Source: Croceibacter atlanticus HTCC2559
Lineage (GTDB): Bacteria > Bacteroidota > Bacteroidia > Flavobacteriales > Flavobacteriaceae
Length of the DNA: 64,000 nucleotides
Direction of reading: 5' to 3'
Assembly (NCBI RefSeq): GCF_000196315.1
Contig: NC_014230.1
Location: forward strand, 2,004,001 to 2,068,000
Position 1 is the first letter of the stretch, and each line of letters starts with the position of its first letter. The notes beneath the pieces are model-generated. The model made no database searches. It saw only the letters and a list, made by a program, of their open reading frames with translations, and was not told the DNA's origin. This document shows, in pieces, positions 52,554 through 63,028 of the stretch. A program made the position numbers and the translations under genes.

Positions 52554-53836
52554 AGTTTTTAAATCGGCTTATAGGTGGTAATGTACTTTTAAAAGTAACA
52601 TCTCTTAATTCTTTGAGTGTTATAGCCCAAATGGTATGTGGTTTAATAATATCTAAAGTAATAGCAGTTTTTGTAGGGCCACAAGGAATGACGCTTATAG
52701 GAAATCTTAGAAATTTTTTAGGCGCCGCACAACAAGTTAGTATTCTAGGTATGTATAATGGTATTGTAAAATATACCGCAGAATTTAAAGACGACAACCT
52801 TGAGCTTAAAAAGCTATTTTCTACAAGCTTCTATTTTGGTGCGTTCTCGACCATACTTAGTGCGCTTATCATATATTTTAATGCTGGTGTTATAAATGCA
52901 TATCTTTTTGAAGGCGAAGATTATACAAGTGTAATTAAAGCCATATCCTTTGCGTTACCATTTTATTCGCTTAACTTTTTTTGTATTGCAATAATAAATG
53001 GATTTTCTAAGTACAAAAATTATGTGTTAATCACATTTGCATCAACATTACTTGGTATGCTCATAACTGTTACATTAATATGGCAACAGCAATTAACAGG
53101 CGCATTGTATGCTATTGTGGTAGTACCTGCATTAAATTTTTTAGTCACGTTGGTTCTTATATTAAACCAAAAGAACTTTGCATCGTTTCTTACCTTAAAT
53201 TCAATTTCTAATAGTTACATAAAACGGTTAGGGAGTTTTGCTATTATGAAATTAGTTTCGGCAATAAGTTTACCATTAATTATGATTGCCATAAGAACTG
53301 AAATAGTAACAGTACAAAGTGCCACAGAAGCAGGTTACTGGGAAGCAATGAATAGAATTTCTAACTATTACTTGGTCTTTTTCACCACATTACTTACACT
53401 ATATATTCTTCCTAAGCTCTCTGAGATTAATGATCCTAAAGCATTTAGAAAAGAAATATTTGGCTTCTATAAAACCATTTTACCATTATTTGCTGCTGGA
53501 ATGTTAATTATATATGTGTTAAAAACCTATATCATACAAATTGTTCTTACAGATGAGTTTTTACCAATGTCATCTTTATTCTTTTGGCAGCTAAGTGGAG
53601 ACCTAGTAAAAATTGCAAGTATTGTAATCGCCTATCAATTCCTAGCAAAGAATATGTTTTGGCATTATATTTTTGTCGAGGTAGGTTCAGTTTTAACCAT
53701 TTACTTTTCTAGTCTTTATTTTATAAATACTTATGGTTTTGTAGGTGCTTCTATGGCACATTTATTTAGTTATACTATACACTTTATAGTAGTACTTATA
53801 ATATTTAGGAAAGCTCTTTTTAATCTCAAATTTTAA
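52550..53836 (+). CDS. Wzx-type polysaccharide/O-antigen flippase
   Basis: A 428-residue membrane protein with about 12 helices of the MOP superfamily, similar to WzxE-type lipid-linked oligosaccharide translocases (GPQGMTLIGNLRNF near 43-56 is typical). It moves undecaprenyl-linked repeat units across the inner membrane. It is coupled to the aminotransferase by an ATGA overlap. Together the three genes mirror WecD-WecE-WzxE of enterobacterial common antigen, although no polymerase is present here. Confidence 0.88.
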   Translation: MKFLNRLIGGNVLLKVTSLNSLSVIAQMVCGLIISKVIAVFVGPQGMTLIGNLRNFLGAAQQVSILGMYNGIVKYTAEFKDDNLELKKLFSTSFYFGAFSTILSALIIYFNAGVINAYLFEGEDYTSVIKAISFALPFYSLNFFCIAIINGFSKYKNYVLITFASTLLGMLITVTLIWQQQLTGALYAIVVVPALNFLVTLVLILNQKNFASFLTLNSISNSYIKRLGSFAIMKLVSAISLPLIMIAIRTEIVTVQSATEAGYWEAMNRISNYYLVFFTTLLTLYILPKLSEINDPKAFRKEIFGFYKTILPLFAAGMLIIYVLKTYIIQIVLTDEFLPMSSLFFWQLSGDLVKIASIVIAYQFLAKNMFWHYIFVEVGSVLTIYFSSLYFINTYGFVGASMAHLFSYTIHFIVVLIIFRKALFNLKF

Positions 53837-53847
53837 GGAAGGAGAAT

Positions 53848-54996
53848 TTATTCTTTTACTGAATTATAAACTTCAATATATTGTTTACTAACGGTTTCAA
53901 GGTTATGATACTTGGATACAAATAGTTTAGCATTATATCCTATTGATGCTATCTTCTTAGGGTTTTCAATAAGCTCACTAAGCTTTTCCACTAAATATGT
54001 GACATCAGGTTTTGCATTTATGCAGACGTCTTCCTGCAAATTGTAGTGCTCATAAAAACAACGTTCTGCTCCAGTAAAGACAACCTTCCCTTTTGCCATA
54101 GCTTCTAGAGCATTGTAGCCTTGATCGTAAGAATAAATTTGGTCTAAATGTATATGAGCAGAATTATTAGCTCTAACATACTCGTTGTACGGCAAACTAT
54201 ACGTAGAAGTGATTTTAACTTGATCCTTATAGTTCTCTTTAATACTCTTTAAAGCATCTTCAAAATAGGCGTTTCCTTTCTTAATATAATTACTGTTACT
54301 TATACCATGAAAAATATGAATAGGCGTTGTAGGCAATTCAGAAGGAAATTCTAATGCATTATGATCAATTGGCGTTGGTATTAATTTTGTCGTTTTAAGA
54401 TTCCCTTTTAGTGATAATAGATAGTCCATATCTGTAGGAATTATGGCATCTACATTATTTACAACATAGCTATATTGAGACCTATAAGCTTTTGAAGTGT
54501 ATTTTAAAGTATATTTAAACGCACTTGCAGTTACCTTTTTATGCTTTAAAGGTGTTAATAAATTATAGGGTTTGTCATTATTTAGCAACCAATCTACAAA
54601 GTGAGTATCATCTCCACAAGCACTTAAAACAACAGATTTATTATGTTTAAAAATTGATTGTAATACAGATTTTGCCAACCAAGGATATGTAAATAAAGCA
54701 TCTGAATTTATAAGTTGTACAACATCATAATTCTTAAACTTAGATTTTAGAAATTGGTAACGTACGCCTTGTTCTACCTTTAGAAGATCTATTTTGAATA
54801 AGGTGTAAATTGCATTTTTAAATTTTCTAGGAATATAATATTTAGAGAACCAAACAGGCTTTGTTGAAATATCTACAGGATAGTTTTTATAGTTGTCACC
54901 ATCACCAACTAAAACAACAGTATGTCCTAATTGTTGTAAGCCTTTTTTTAGGGAGTTATGAAACCCACTATATTCGCCAATAAGAAGAATCTTCAT
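53848..54996 (-). CDS. Glycosyltransferase (GT-B fold)
   Basis: A 382-residue glycosyltransferase with the N-terminal KILLIGEYSGFHNSL donor-side start and a C-terminal nucleotide-sugar motif GYNALEAMAKGKVVFTG (the GT4-like E-x7-E region). It probably adds a sugar during surface glycan assembly. It is encoded opposite to the rest of the cassette, ends 11 bases from the convergent flippase gene, and shares a palindromic divergent promoter with the hexapeptide acetyltransferase. Confidence 0.87.
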   Translation of the reverse strand: MKILLIGEYSGFHNSLKKGLQQLGHTVVLVGDGDNYKNYPVDISTKPVWFSKYYIPRKFKNAIYTLFKIDLLKVEQGVRYQFLKSKFKNYDVVQLINSDALFTYPWLAKSVLQSIFKHNKSVVLSACGDDTHFVDWLLNNDKPYNLLTPLKHKKVTASAFKYTLKYTSKAYRSQYSYVVNNVDAIIPTDMDYLLSLKGNLKTTKLIPTPIDHNALEFPSELPTTPIHIFHGISNSNYIKKGNAYFEDALKSIKENYKDQVKITSTYSLPYNEYVRANNSAHIHLDQIYSYDQGYNALEAMAKGKVVFTGAERCFYEHYNLQEDVCINAKPDVTYLVEKLSELIENPKKIASIGYNAKLFVSKYHNLETVSKQYIEVYNSVKE

Positions 54997-55011
54997 AATG
55001 ATGGATAATGC

Positions 55012-55027
55012 TATCTTTGTAAAGATA
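55012..55027. promoter_or_regulatory. Overlapping divergent -7 elements in a palindrome (TATCTTTGTAAAGATA)
   Basis: TATCTTTG at 55012-55019 is an exact -7 element for the acetyltransferase gene (ATG at 55036). The mirror sequence reads TATCTTTA on the minus strand at 55020-55027, one mismatch from the consensus, 24 bases before the glycosyltransferase start. Two polymerases could not use both at once. Confidence 0.5.
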
Positions 55028-55035
55028 CTATTCTT

Positions 55036-55602
55036 ATGGGTTTGTCAAATCTTTTGTTTGTTACGTTAAGACGTGTAAAGTACACGTGGCTATCTTCAGC
55101 TAAACGAGTTGTAGGTTCGCCTATTAAACACCAACCTCTTTTGCTTAATGGGTTAGGAGAGTTAAAATTTGGGAGAGCCAATCATTTTGGTGTCATAAGA
55201 TCTCCACATTATTATACAGGATATAGTTATATAGAGGCTAGAGAAGTAACCGCTAGTGTTACAATTGGTCATAATTTTAATGCAAACAATAATCTTAGCA
55301 TAGTTGCAGAACATGCTTCTATCTCAATAGGAGACAATGTGGTTTGCGGGTACAATGTACAGATATATGATTCTAATTTTCACGACTTACATTCAACTAA
55401 TCGAATGGAAAATAAAGGAACATCTTCTTCAGTTAAAATTGAGAACAATGTTTTTATAGGTAATAATGTTGTGATTTTAAAAGGTGTTATTATAGGAGAA
55501 AATGCAGTTATTGGCAGTAATGCAGTTGTAACTAAAAACGTTCCTAGTAATGTTATAGTGGCAGGAAATCCTGCAGTACAAGTTAATACAGTAAAGGTTT
55601 AG
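55036..55602 (+). CDS. Left-handed beta-helix (hexapeptide) acyltransferase
   Basis: A 188-residue protein of the LbetaH sugar O-acetyltransferase type. Hexapeptide repeats are seen from about 78 on, such as ISIGDNVVCGYNV and VFIGNNVVILKGVIIGENAVIGSNAVVT, ending in the family signature VPSNVIVAGNPA. The histidine in SNFHDLHS is the likely catalytic base. It probably decorates a surface glycan. prmC follows after three bases. Confidence 0.9.
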   Translation: MGLSNLLFVTLRRVKYTWLSSAKRVVGSPIKHQPLLLNGLGELKFGRANHFGVIRSPHYYTGYSYIEAREVTASVTIGHNFNANNNLSIVAEHASISIGDNVVCGYNVQIYDSNFHDLHSTNRMENKGTSSSVKIENNVFIGNNVVILKGVIIGENAVIGSNAVVTKNVPSNVIVAGNPAVQVNTVKV

Positions 55603-55605
55603 GTT

Positions 55606-56454
55606 TTGACGATTTCTACATTAAAGCATACTATTCAAGAAGAATTAAAAGATGTGTATCCTGTACAAGAAATTCACAATTTTTTTGTGCTACTGTCTGA
55701 AGCTTATTTAAAAATGTCTCGTTTAGATATTGTAATGAACCCTGACACTGTAGTTTCAGCTGCTATTCTTGCTAATTTTACTGAAGCATTTAAACGACTA
55801 AAAGTTTTTGAACCAATTCAATATATAATTGGAGAAACAGAATTCTTCGACCTTAATTTTAAAGTGACTCCAGATGTATTAATACCACGTCCAGAAACCG
55901 AAGATTTAGTTAGGTGGATTATACAGGACCAACACAAAACGAATTTAGACGTTTTAGACCTCTGTACAGGCAGTGGTTGTATAGCAATTAGTCTTAGTAA
56001 ATATTTAAAAGATGCAACAGTATCTGCTTTAGATATATCTACTAGTGCATTGGCTATCGCTAAAGAAAACGCTGAGAATAATAATACTAATATTCATTTT
56101 TTACTTAAAGATATTCTTGCTTCAGACAGCTTACCACAACACTATGATGTTATAGTTTCTAATCCTCCTTATGTGAGAAATTTAGAGAAGGATTTAATGA
56201 GTAACAATGTACTTGAGCACGAACCACATTTAGCATTATTTGTTGAAGACGATAACCCTTTAATATTTTATAATAAAATAATAAGTCTATCTAAAACGCA
56301 CCTTAAACCAAATGGCACATTATATTTAGAGATTAATGAATTTTTGGGAGAGGCAACTCAAGCTCTTTTAGATTCAGATTCTTTTACCAATATTGAATTA
56401 AAGAAAGATATCTTTGGAAAAGATAGAATGCTTAAAGCCACTTTAACTTTATAA
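55606..56454 (+). CDS. prmC: Release factor glutamine methyltransferase
   Basis: A 282-residue SAM-dependent enzyme that methylates the Gln of the GGQ motif in RF1 and RF2. Motifs are IPRPETED near 93-100, DLCTGSGCIA near 118-127 and the catalytic NPPY at 186-189. The start is TTG (TISTLKHTI follows), three bases after the acetyltransferase stop. It is followed after four bases by the LOG gene in a long rightward run. Its substrate RF2 is encoded at 10.5 kb. Confidence 0.94.
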   Translation: MTISTLKHTIQEELKDVYPVQEIHNFFVLLSEAYLKMSRLDIVMNPDTVVSAAILANFTEAFKRLKVFEPIQYIIGETEFFDLNFKVTPDVLIPRPETEDLVRWIIQDQHKTNLDVLDLCTGSGCIAISLSKYLKDATVSALDISTSALAIAKENAENNNTNIHFLLKDILASDSLPQHYDVIVSNPPYVRNLEKDLMSNNVLEHEPHLALFVEDDNPLIFYNKIISLSKTHLKPNGTLYLEINEFLGEATQALLDSDSFTNIELKKDIFGKDRMLKATLTL

Positions 56455-56458
56455 AATT

Positions 56459-57049
56459 ATGAGTAAACTAACCGCTATTGCAGTATTTTGTGGGAGCAGC
56501 CCAAGTAATGATGATGCAATTTTTAGAGCAGCTTATGGTGTTGGAAAACACTTAGCCACTCATAAATTAGATATTGTTTTTGGTGGAAGTAAATTGGGCT
56601 TAATGGGTCAGGTCGCACAAGGAGCTTTAGATGCAGGCGGAAATGTAATTGGTGTTATTCCAGAGTTTCTAAGAACAAAAGAAGTAGTACACAATCATTT
56701 AACCGAGTTAATTATTACAGACTCTATGCAAGAGCGAAAGCTTAAGATGCACGAATTAAGTGATGGTATAATAACGTTACCTGGTGGTTTTGGCACTTTT
56801 GAAGAGCTTTTTGAAATGCTAACTTGGGCACAATTAGGACTTCATAAAAAACCAATAGGAATTTTAAATACTAATGGGTACTATGATGATTTGCTAGTGA
56901 TGTTAAAAACAATGGTTAACAAAGAATTGCTTACTAAAGAAAATTATGAACTCTTGTTGGTAGATTCAGATTTAGACCAATTAATTAAAAAGATGGAAAG
57001 CTTTACACCACTACCAGTTCCTGAGTGGATGAATAAAGACCAAGCTTAA
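56459..57049 (+). CDS. LOG-family (TIGR00730) nucleotide-monophosphate phosphoribohydrolase-like protein
   Basis: A 196-residue Rossmann-fold protein often mis-named lysine decarboxylase. The signature PGGFGTFEE is near 111-119, and the N-terminal VFCGSSPS and GGSKLGLMG also match. Characterised homologues remove ribose-5-phosphate from cytokinin or purine nucleotides. Spacing to prmC (4 bases) and the next GNAT gene (2 bases) shows an operon. Confidence 0.9.
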   Translation: MSKLTAIAVFCGSSPSNDDAIFRAAYGVGKHLATHKLDIVFGGSKLGLMGQVAQGALDAGGNVIGVIPEFLRTKEVVHNHLTELIITDSMQERKLKMHELSDGIITLPGGFGTFEELFEMLTWAQLGLHKKPIGILNTNGYYDDLLVMLKTMVNKELLTKENYELLLVDSDLDQLIKKMESFTPLPVPEWMNKDQA

Positions 57050-57051
57050 AA

Positions 57052-60282
<3,231 letters not shown>

Positions 60283-60289
60283 TAAATTG

Positions 60290-60297
60290 TATTTTTG
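60290..60297 (+). promoter_or_regulatory. Candidate -7 element (TATTTTTG) for the gene pair 60316-61713
   Basis: Exact TAnnTTTG, 19 bases before the ATG at 60316. It would give dapA a promoter separate from the ligA operon. Confidence 0.45.
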
Positions 60298-60315
60298 TCG
60301 AGATTTTAAAGAGCT

Positions 60316-60834
60316 ATGGTATTAAATAAAATGAAACGGGCTTCAATAAAACGAAGCATACAAAAACTTACTACAAATAGAGTTTTAGAAAACCATAATT
60401 CTAAAATAGAGAAAGTTGTTTGTTTGGTAGATATCGATGTGTTTAGTACAGTTCAAGAACTAGATAAATTTGCAGAATCCTTAGGTGTAAAACCAAAAGA
60501 TTTTAAGGTTATAGGGTATTCAGCTCAAAAGAAAACCATTAAAACTTATTCTGGGTTGCTTTTTACAAGCACAAAGATTGGCTGGAAAGGTGTGGTTAAA
60601 GATTCTGAAATAAAGGATATCATAGAACAACCAACAGATTTGCTTATAAATTACTATAATAAAGACGTTTTAGGCCTTGCATTGCTAAGTGCAAAAAGTT
60701 CTGCAAAATTTAAGGTAGGATTAGGTAATGTTAATCCGCAGTTAAATGATTTAATAATAGGCTGTGATATTACAGATATTAATACATTTAAAACCGAAAT
60801 GGTAAAATATTTAAAAGTACTCAATAAACTATAA
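60316..60834 (+). CDS. Conserved protein of unknown function (DUF6913-like)
   Basis: A 172-residue protein with a basic N-terminus (MVLNKMKRASIKRSIQKL), no signal or membrane segment and a mixed alpha/beta core. It contains VCLVDIDVFSTVQELDKFAE and VGLGNVNPQLNDLIIGCDI. A gene of this kind regularly precedes dapA in flavobacteria and I believe it matches the family DUF6913, but I cannot verify that. Its stop directly abuts the dapA ATG. Function unknown. Confidence 0.7.
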   Translation: MVLNKMKRASIKRSIQKLTTNRVLENHNSKIEKVVCLVDIDVFSTVQELDKFAESLGVKPKDFKVIGYSAQKKTIKTYSGLLFTSTKIGWKGVVKDSEIKDIIEQPTDLLINYYNKDVLGLALLSAKSSAKFKVGLGNVNPQLNDLIIGCDITDINTFKTEMVKYLKVLNKL

Positions 60835-61713
60835 ATGAAAAGCTTAACAGGAACAGGTGTAGCAATTATCACACCTTTTGATCAAGATAAAAATGTAGAT
60901 GTAGAAGCACTACAGAATATAGTCGAATTTCAGATTGAAAATAATATAGACTATATCGTAATTTTAGGTACAACCGCAGAGAATGCAACTCTAACCAAAT
61001 CTGAAAAAGAATTGGTTATCAATACTATTGTAAAGCAAACAAATAAACGTATACCGTTAGTTTTAGGGATTGGCGGCAATAATACCAGTGCAGTTGTAGA
61101 AGAATTTAAAACTACAGATGTTTCAGCGTTTGAAGCTATACTTTCTGTATCTCCATATTACAACAAACCAACTCAAGACGGTATATACGAACATTATAAA
61201 GCAATTTCTGCAGTTTCAACAAAACCAATTATAGTTTATAATGTGCCAGGAAGAACATCTTCTAATATTTTACCTGAAACAATAGCAAGACTGGCTAAAG
61301 ATTTTAGCAATATTGTTGGGATAAAAGAAGCTAAAGGAGATATAGTTCAGGCTATGAAAATGATTGCAGAGACACCAGATAATTTTATGGTAATTTCTGG
61401 AGATGATATGATTACCTTGCCAATGGTCTTGGCTGGTGGTTCTGGTGTAATTTCTGTAATAGCTCAAGGTTTACCTTCAGAATTTACAAAAATGGTTAAT
61501 CTCGGCCTTGAGGGTAATGCTAAAGAGGCATTTAAAATTCATCATAACATAGCACCAGTGATAGATTATATTTTTGAAGAAGGAAATCCTGCTGGAATAA
61601 AGTCTGTGCTAGAGTACAAAGGCTATTGCACTCCAGAAGTAAGACTACCATTGATAAAAGCTTCAGCAGTTTTACAGGCTAAAATTAAAGATTTTATGAC
61701 AAGCTTGTCATAA
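60835..61713 (+). CDS. dapA: 4-Hydroxy-tetrahydrodipicolinate synthase
   Basis: A 292-residue TIM-barrel aldolase that condenses pyruvate with aspartate semialdehyde on the lysine and diaminopimelate pathway. The Schiff-base lysine is K164 in GIKEAKGD, the proton-relay tyrosine Y135 is in YNVPGRTS, and the substrate-binding R140 follows. The loop [10 protein letters not shown] replaces the usual GTTGE. The stop codon of the upstream gene abuts the ATG, and a 20-base palindrome spans its own stop. Confidence 0.95.
   Translation: MKSLTGTGVAIITPFDQDKNVDVEALQNIVEFQIENNIDYIVILGTTAENATLTKSEKELVINTIVKQTNKRIPLVLGIGGNNTSAVVEEFKTTDVSAFEAILSVSPYYNKPTQDGIYEHYKAISAVSTKPIIVYNVPGRTSSNILPETIARLAKDFSNIVGIKEAKGDIVQAMKMIAETPDNFMVISGDDMITLPMVLAGGSGVISVIAQGLPSEFTKMVNLGLEGNAKEAFKIHHNIAPVIDYIFEEGNPAGIKSVLEYKGYCTPEVRLPLIKASAVLQAKIKDFMTSLS
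61694..61713. repeat. 20-base perfect palindrome over the dapA stop
   Basis: TTATGACAAGCTTGTCATAA reads the same on both strands. It includes the last dapA codons (MTSLS) and the TAA. There is no loop or T run, so it is not a standard terminator. Confidence 0.6.
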
Positions 61714-61741
61714 GAGCAACTATTCATCGTATTTCTAAAAG

Positions 61742-61785
61742 ACAACCAAATTACTAAGACAATAATTTCTAATTAATCTGGTTGT
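61742..61785 (+). terminator. Weak hairpin terminator after dapA
   Basis: ACAACCA and TGGTTGT, 30 bases apart, followed by T residues. The long loop makes this a low-confidence call. Confidence 0.3.
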
Positions 61786-61828
61786 TTTTACTAGATAACT
61801 TTAATTTTTATAACTCGGCAGAATACAG

Positions 61829-61836
61829 TACTTTTG
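61829..61836 (+). promoter_or_regulatory. Candidate -7 element (TACTTTTG) for bamD
   Basis: Exact TAnnTTTG. Transcription would begin near 61843, downstream of the first in-frame ATG at 61841. This selects the ATG at 61856 as the bamD start. Confidence 0.5.
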
Positions 61837-61855
61837 CCAGATGTTTTTACAGCAC

Positions 61856-62674
61856 ATGAAGCACTTATTTTTTACATTACTTACTATTATCTTGTTCTCG
61901 TCTTGTAGCGAATATCAAAAAGCATTGAAAAATGATGATATTGCTAAGAAATACGAACTTGGTATTTCGTATTACGAACAAGCACAAGATGGCGCAAAAA
62001 GGCCTAAAGCAAAATATAGAAAAGCTATAAAGTTGTTTGAGCAAATTTTACCACAATATAGAGGAAAACCTCAAGGTGAAAAATTAGCCTTTGTTTATGC
62101 AAATTCATACTACGAGTTAGAAGATTATTTTCTTTCAGGATACCAGTTTGAACGTTTTACAAAAGCATATCCAGATAGTGATAGGGTAGAAGAAGCTGCA
62201 TTTAAAAGTGCAAGAAGTTATTATGAAGGCTCTCCAAGATATTCCTTAGATCAAGCAGATACAGACAAAGCTTTAGATAAATTACAATTATACTTTGTTA
62301 CCTATCCAGAAGGCCAGTTTATTGAGGAAGCAAACGTAATGGCTACAGAGCTTGGACAAAAGCTTGAGAAGAAAGCTTACGAAATAGCTAAGCAATACCA
62401 TCATACAGAAAACTATAAACCTGCTATTGAAGCTTTTGATAATTATTTAGTAGATTATCCTGGCTCATCGTACAGAGAAAAAGCAATTTATTACAAATTT
62501 GAGTCTGCTTATCTATTGGCAATTAACAGCTATGATTATTTAGTTGAAGAGCGTTTATTAGTAGCTAAAAGTTATCTTGATAATTACTTTAAGTATTACC
62601 AAGATGGAGAATTGTCTGTAAAAGCCAATGAGCTTAAAGCAGATATAGAAGAAAGATTACAAGAATATTCATAA
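61856..62674 (+). CDS. bamD: Outer-membrane assembly lipoprotein BamD
   Basis: A 272-residue lipoprotein of the BAM complex, which inserts beta-barrels into the outer membrane. I start at the ATG at 61856 (MKHLFFTLLTIILFSSC), placing the lipidated C17 normally; an ATG five codons earlier lies upstream of the predicted transcript start. TPR-like repeats fill the mature protein (EKLAFVYANSYYELEDY; YKPAIEAFDNYLVDYPGSSY). In flavobacteria it is commonly followed by rpoZ and coaBC, as here, 18 bases apart. Confidence 0.92.
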   Translation: MKHLFFTLLTIILFSSCSEYQKALKNDDIAKKYELGISYYEQAQDGAKRPKAKYRKAIKLFEQILPQYRGKPQGEKLAFVYANSYYELEDYFLSGYQFERFTKAYPDSDRVEEAAFKSARSYYEGSPRYSLDQADTDKALDKLQLYFVTYPEGQFIEEANVMATELGQKLEKKAYEIAKQYHHTENYKPAIEAFDNYLVDYPGSSYREKAIYYKFESAYLLAINSYDYLVEERLLVAKSYLDNYFKYYQDGELSVKANELKADIEERLQEYS

Positions 62675-62692
62675 TTTATATACAGAACGACT

Positions 62693-63025
62693 ATGGACGT
62701 TAAGAAGATTGATGCACCAGTAAACACAACAACTATCGATAAGAATAAGTTGGATGCGCCTACAGATAATATCTATGAGGCAATTTCAATTATCGCTAAA
62801 CGTGCTACTCAAATAAACTCTGAGATTAAGAAAGAGCTTATCGAGAAATTAGATGAGTTTGCTACCTATACAGATAGTCTTGATGAAATCTTTGAAAACA
62901 AAGAACAGATTGAAGTTTCTAAGTTTTACGAAGGTTTACCAAAGCCACACGCAATGGCTGTACAAGAATGGTTAGAAGAAAAAATCTACTACAGAAATAC
63001 TAAAGAAGAAAGTCAAGACGCATAA
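62693..63025 (+). CDS. rpoZ: RNA polymerase omega subunit
   Basis: A 110-residue Bacteroidota-type omega subunit (RpoZ/Rpb6 fold), which stabilises the beta' subunit. The core is DNIYEAISIIAKRATQINSEI near 25-45, the family hallmark. It carries an unusual N-terminal extension (MDVKKIDAPVNTTTID) and a C-terminal helix with PHAMAVQEWLEEKIYYR, both typical of this phylum. It lies between bamD and coaBC with 18- and 3-base gaps. Confidence 0.93.
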   Translation: MDVKKIDAPVNTTTIDKNKLDAPTDNIYEAISIIAKRATQINSEIKKELIEKLDEFATYTDSLDEIFENKEQIEVSKFYEGLPKPHAMAVQEWLEEKIYYRNTKEESQDA

Positions 63026-63028
63026 TTT

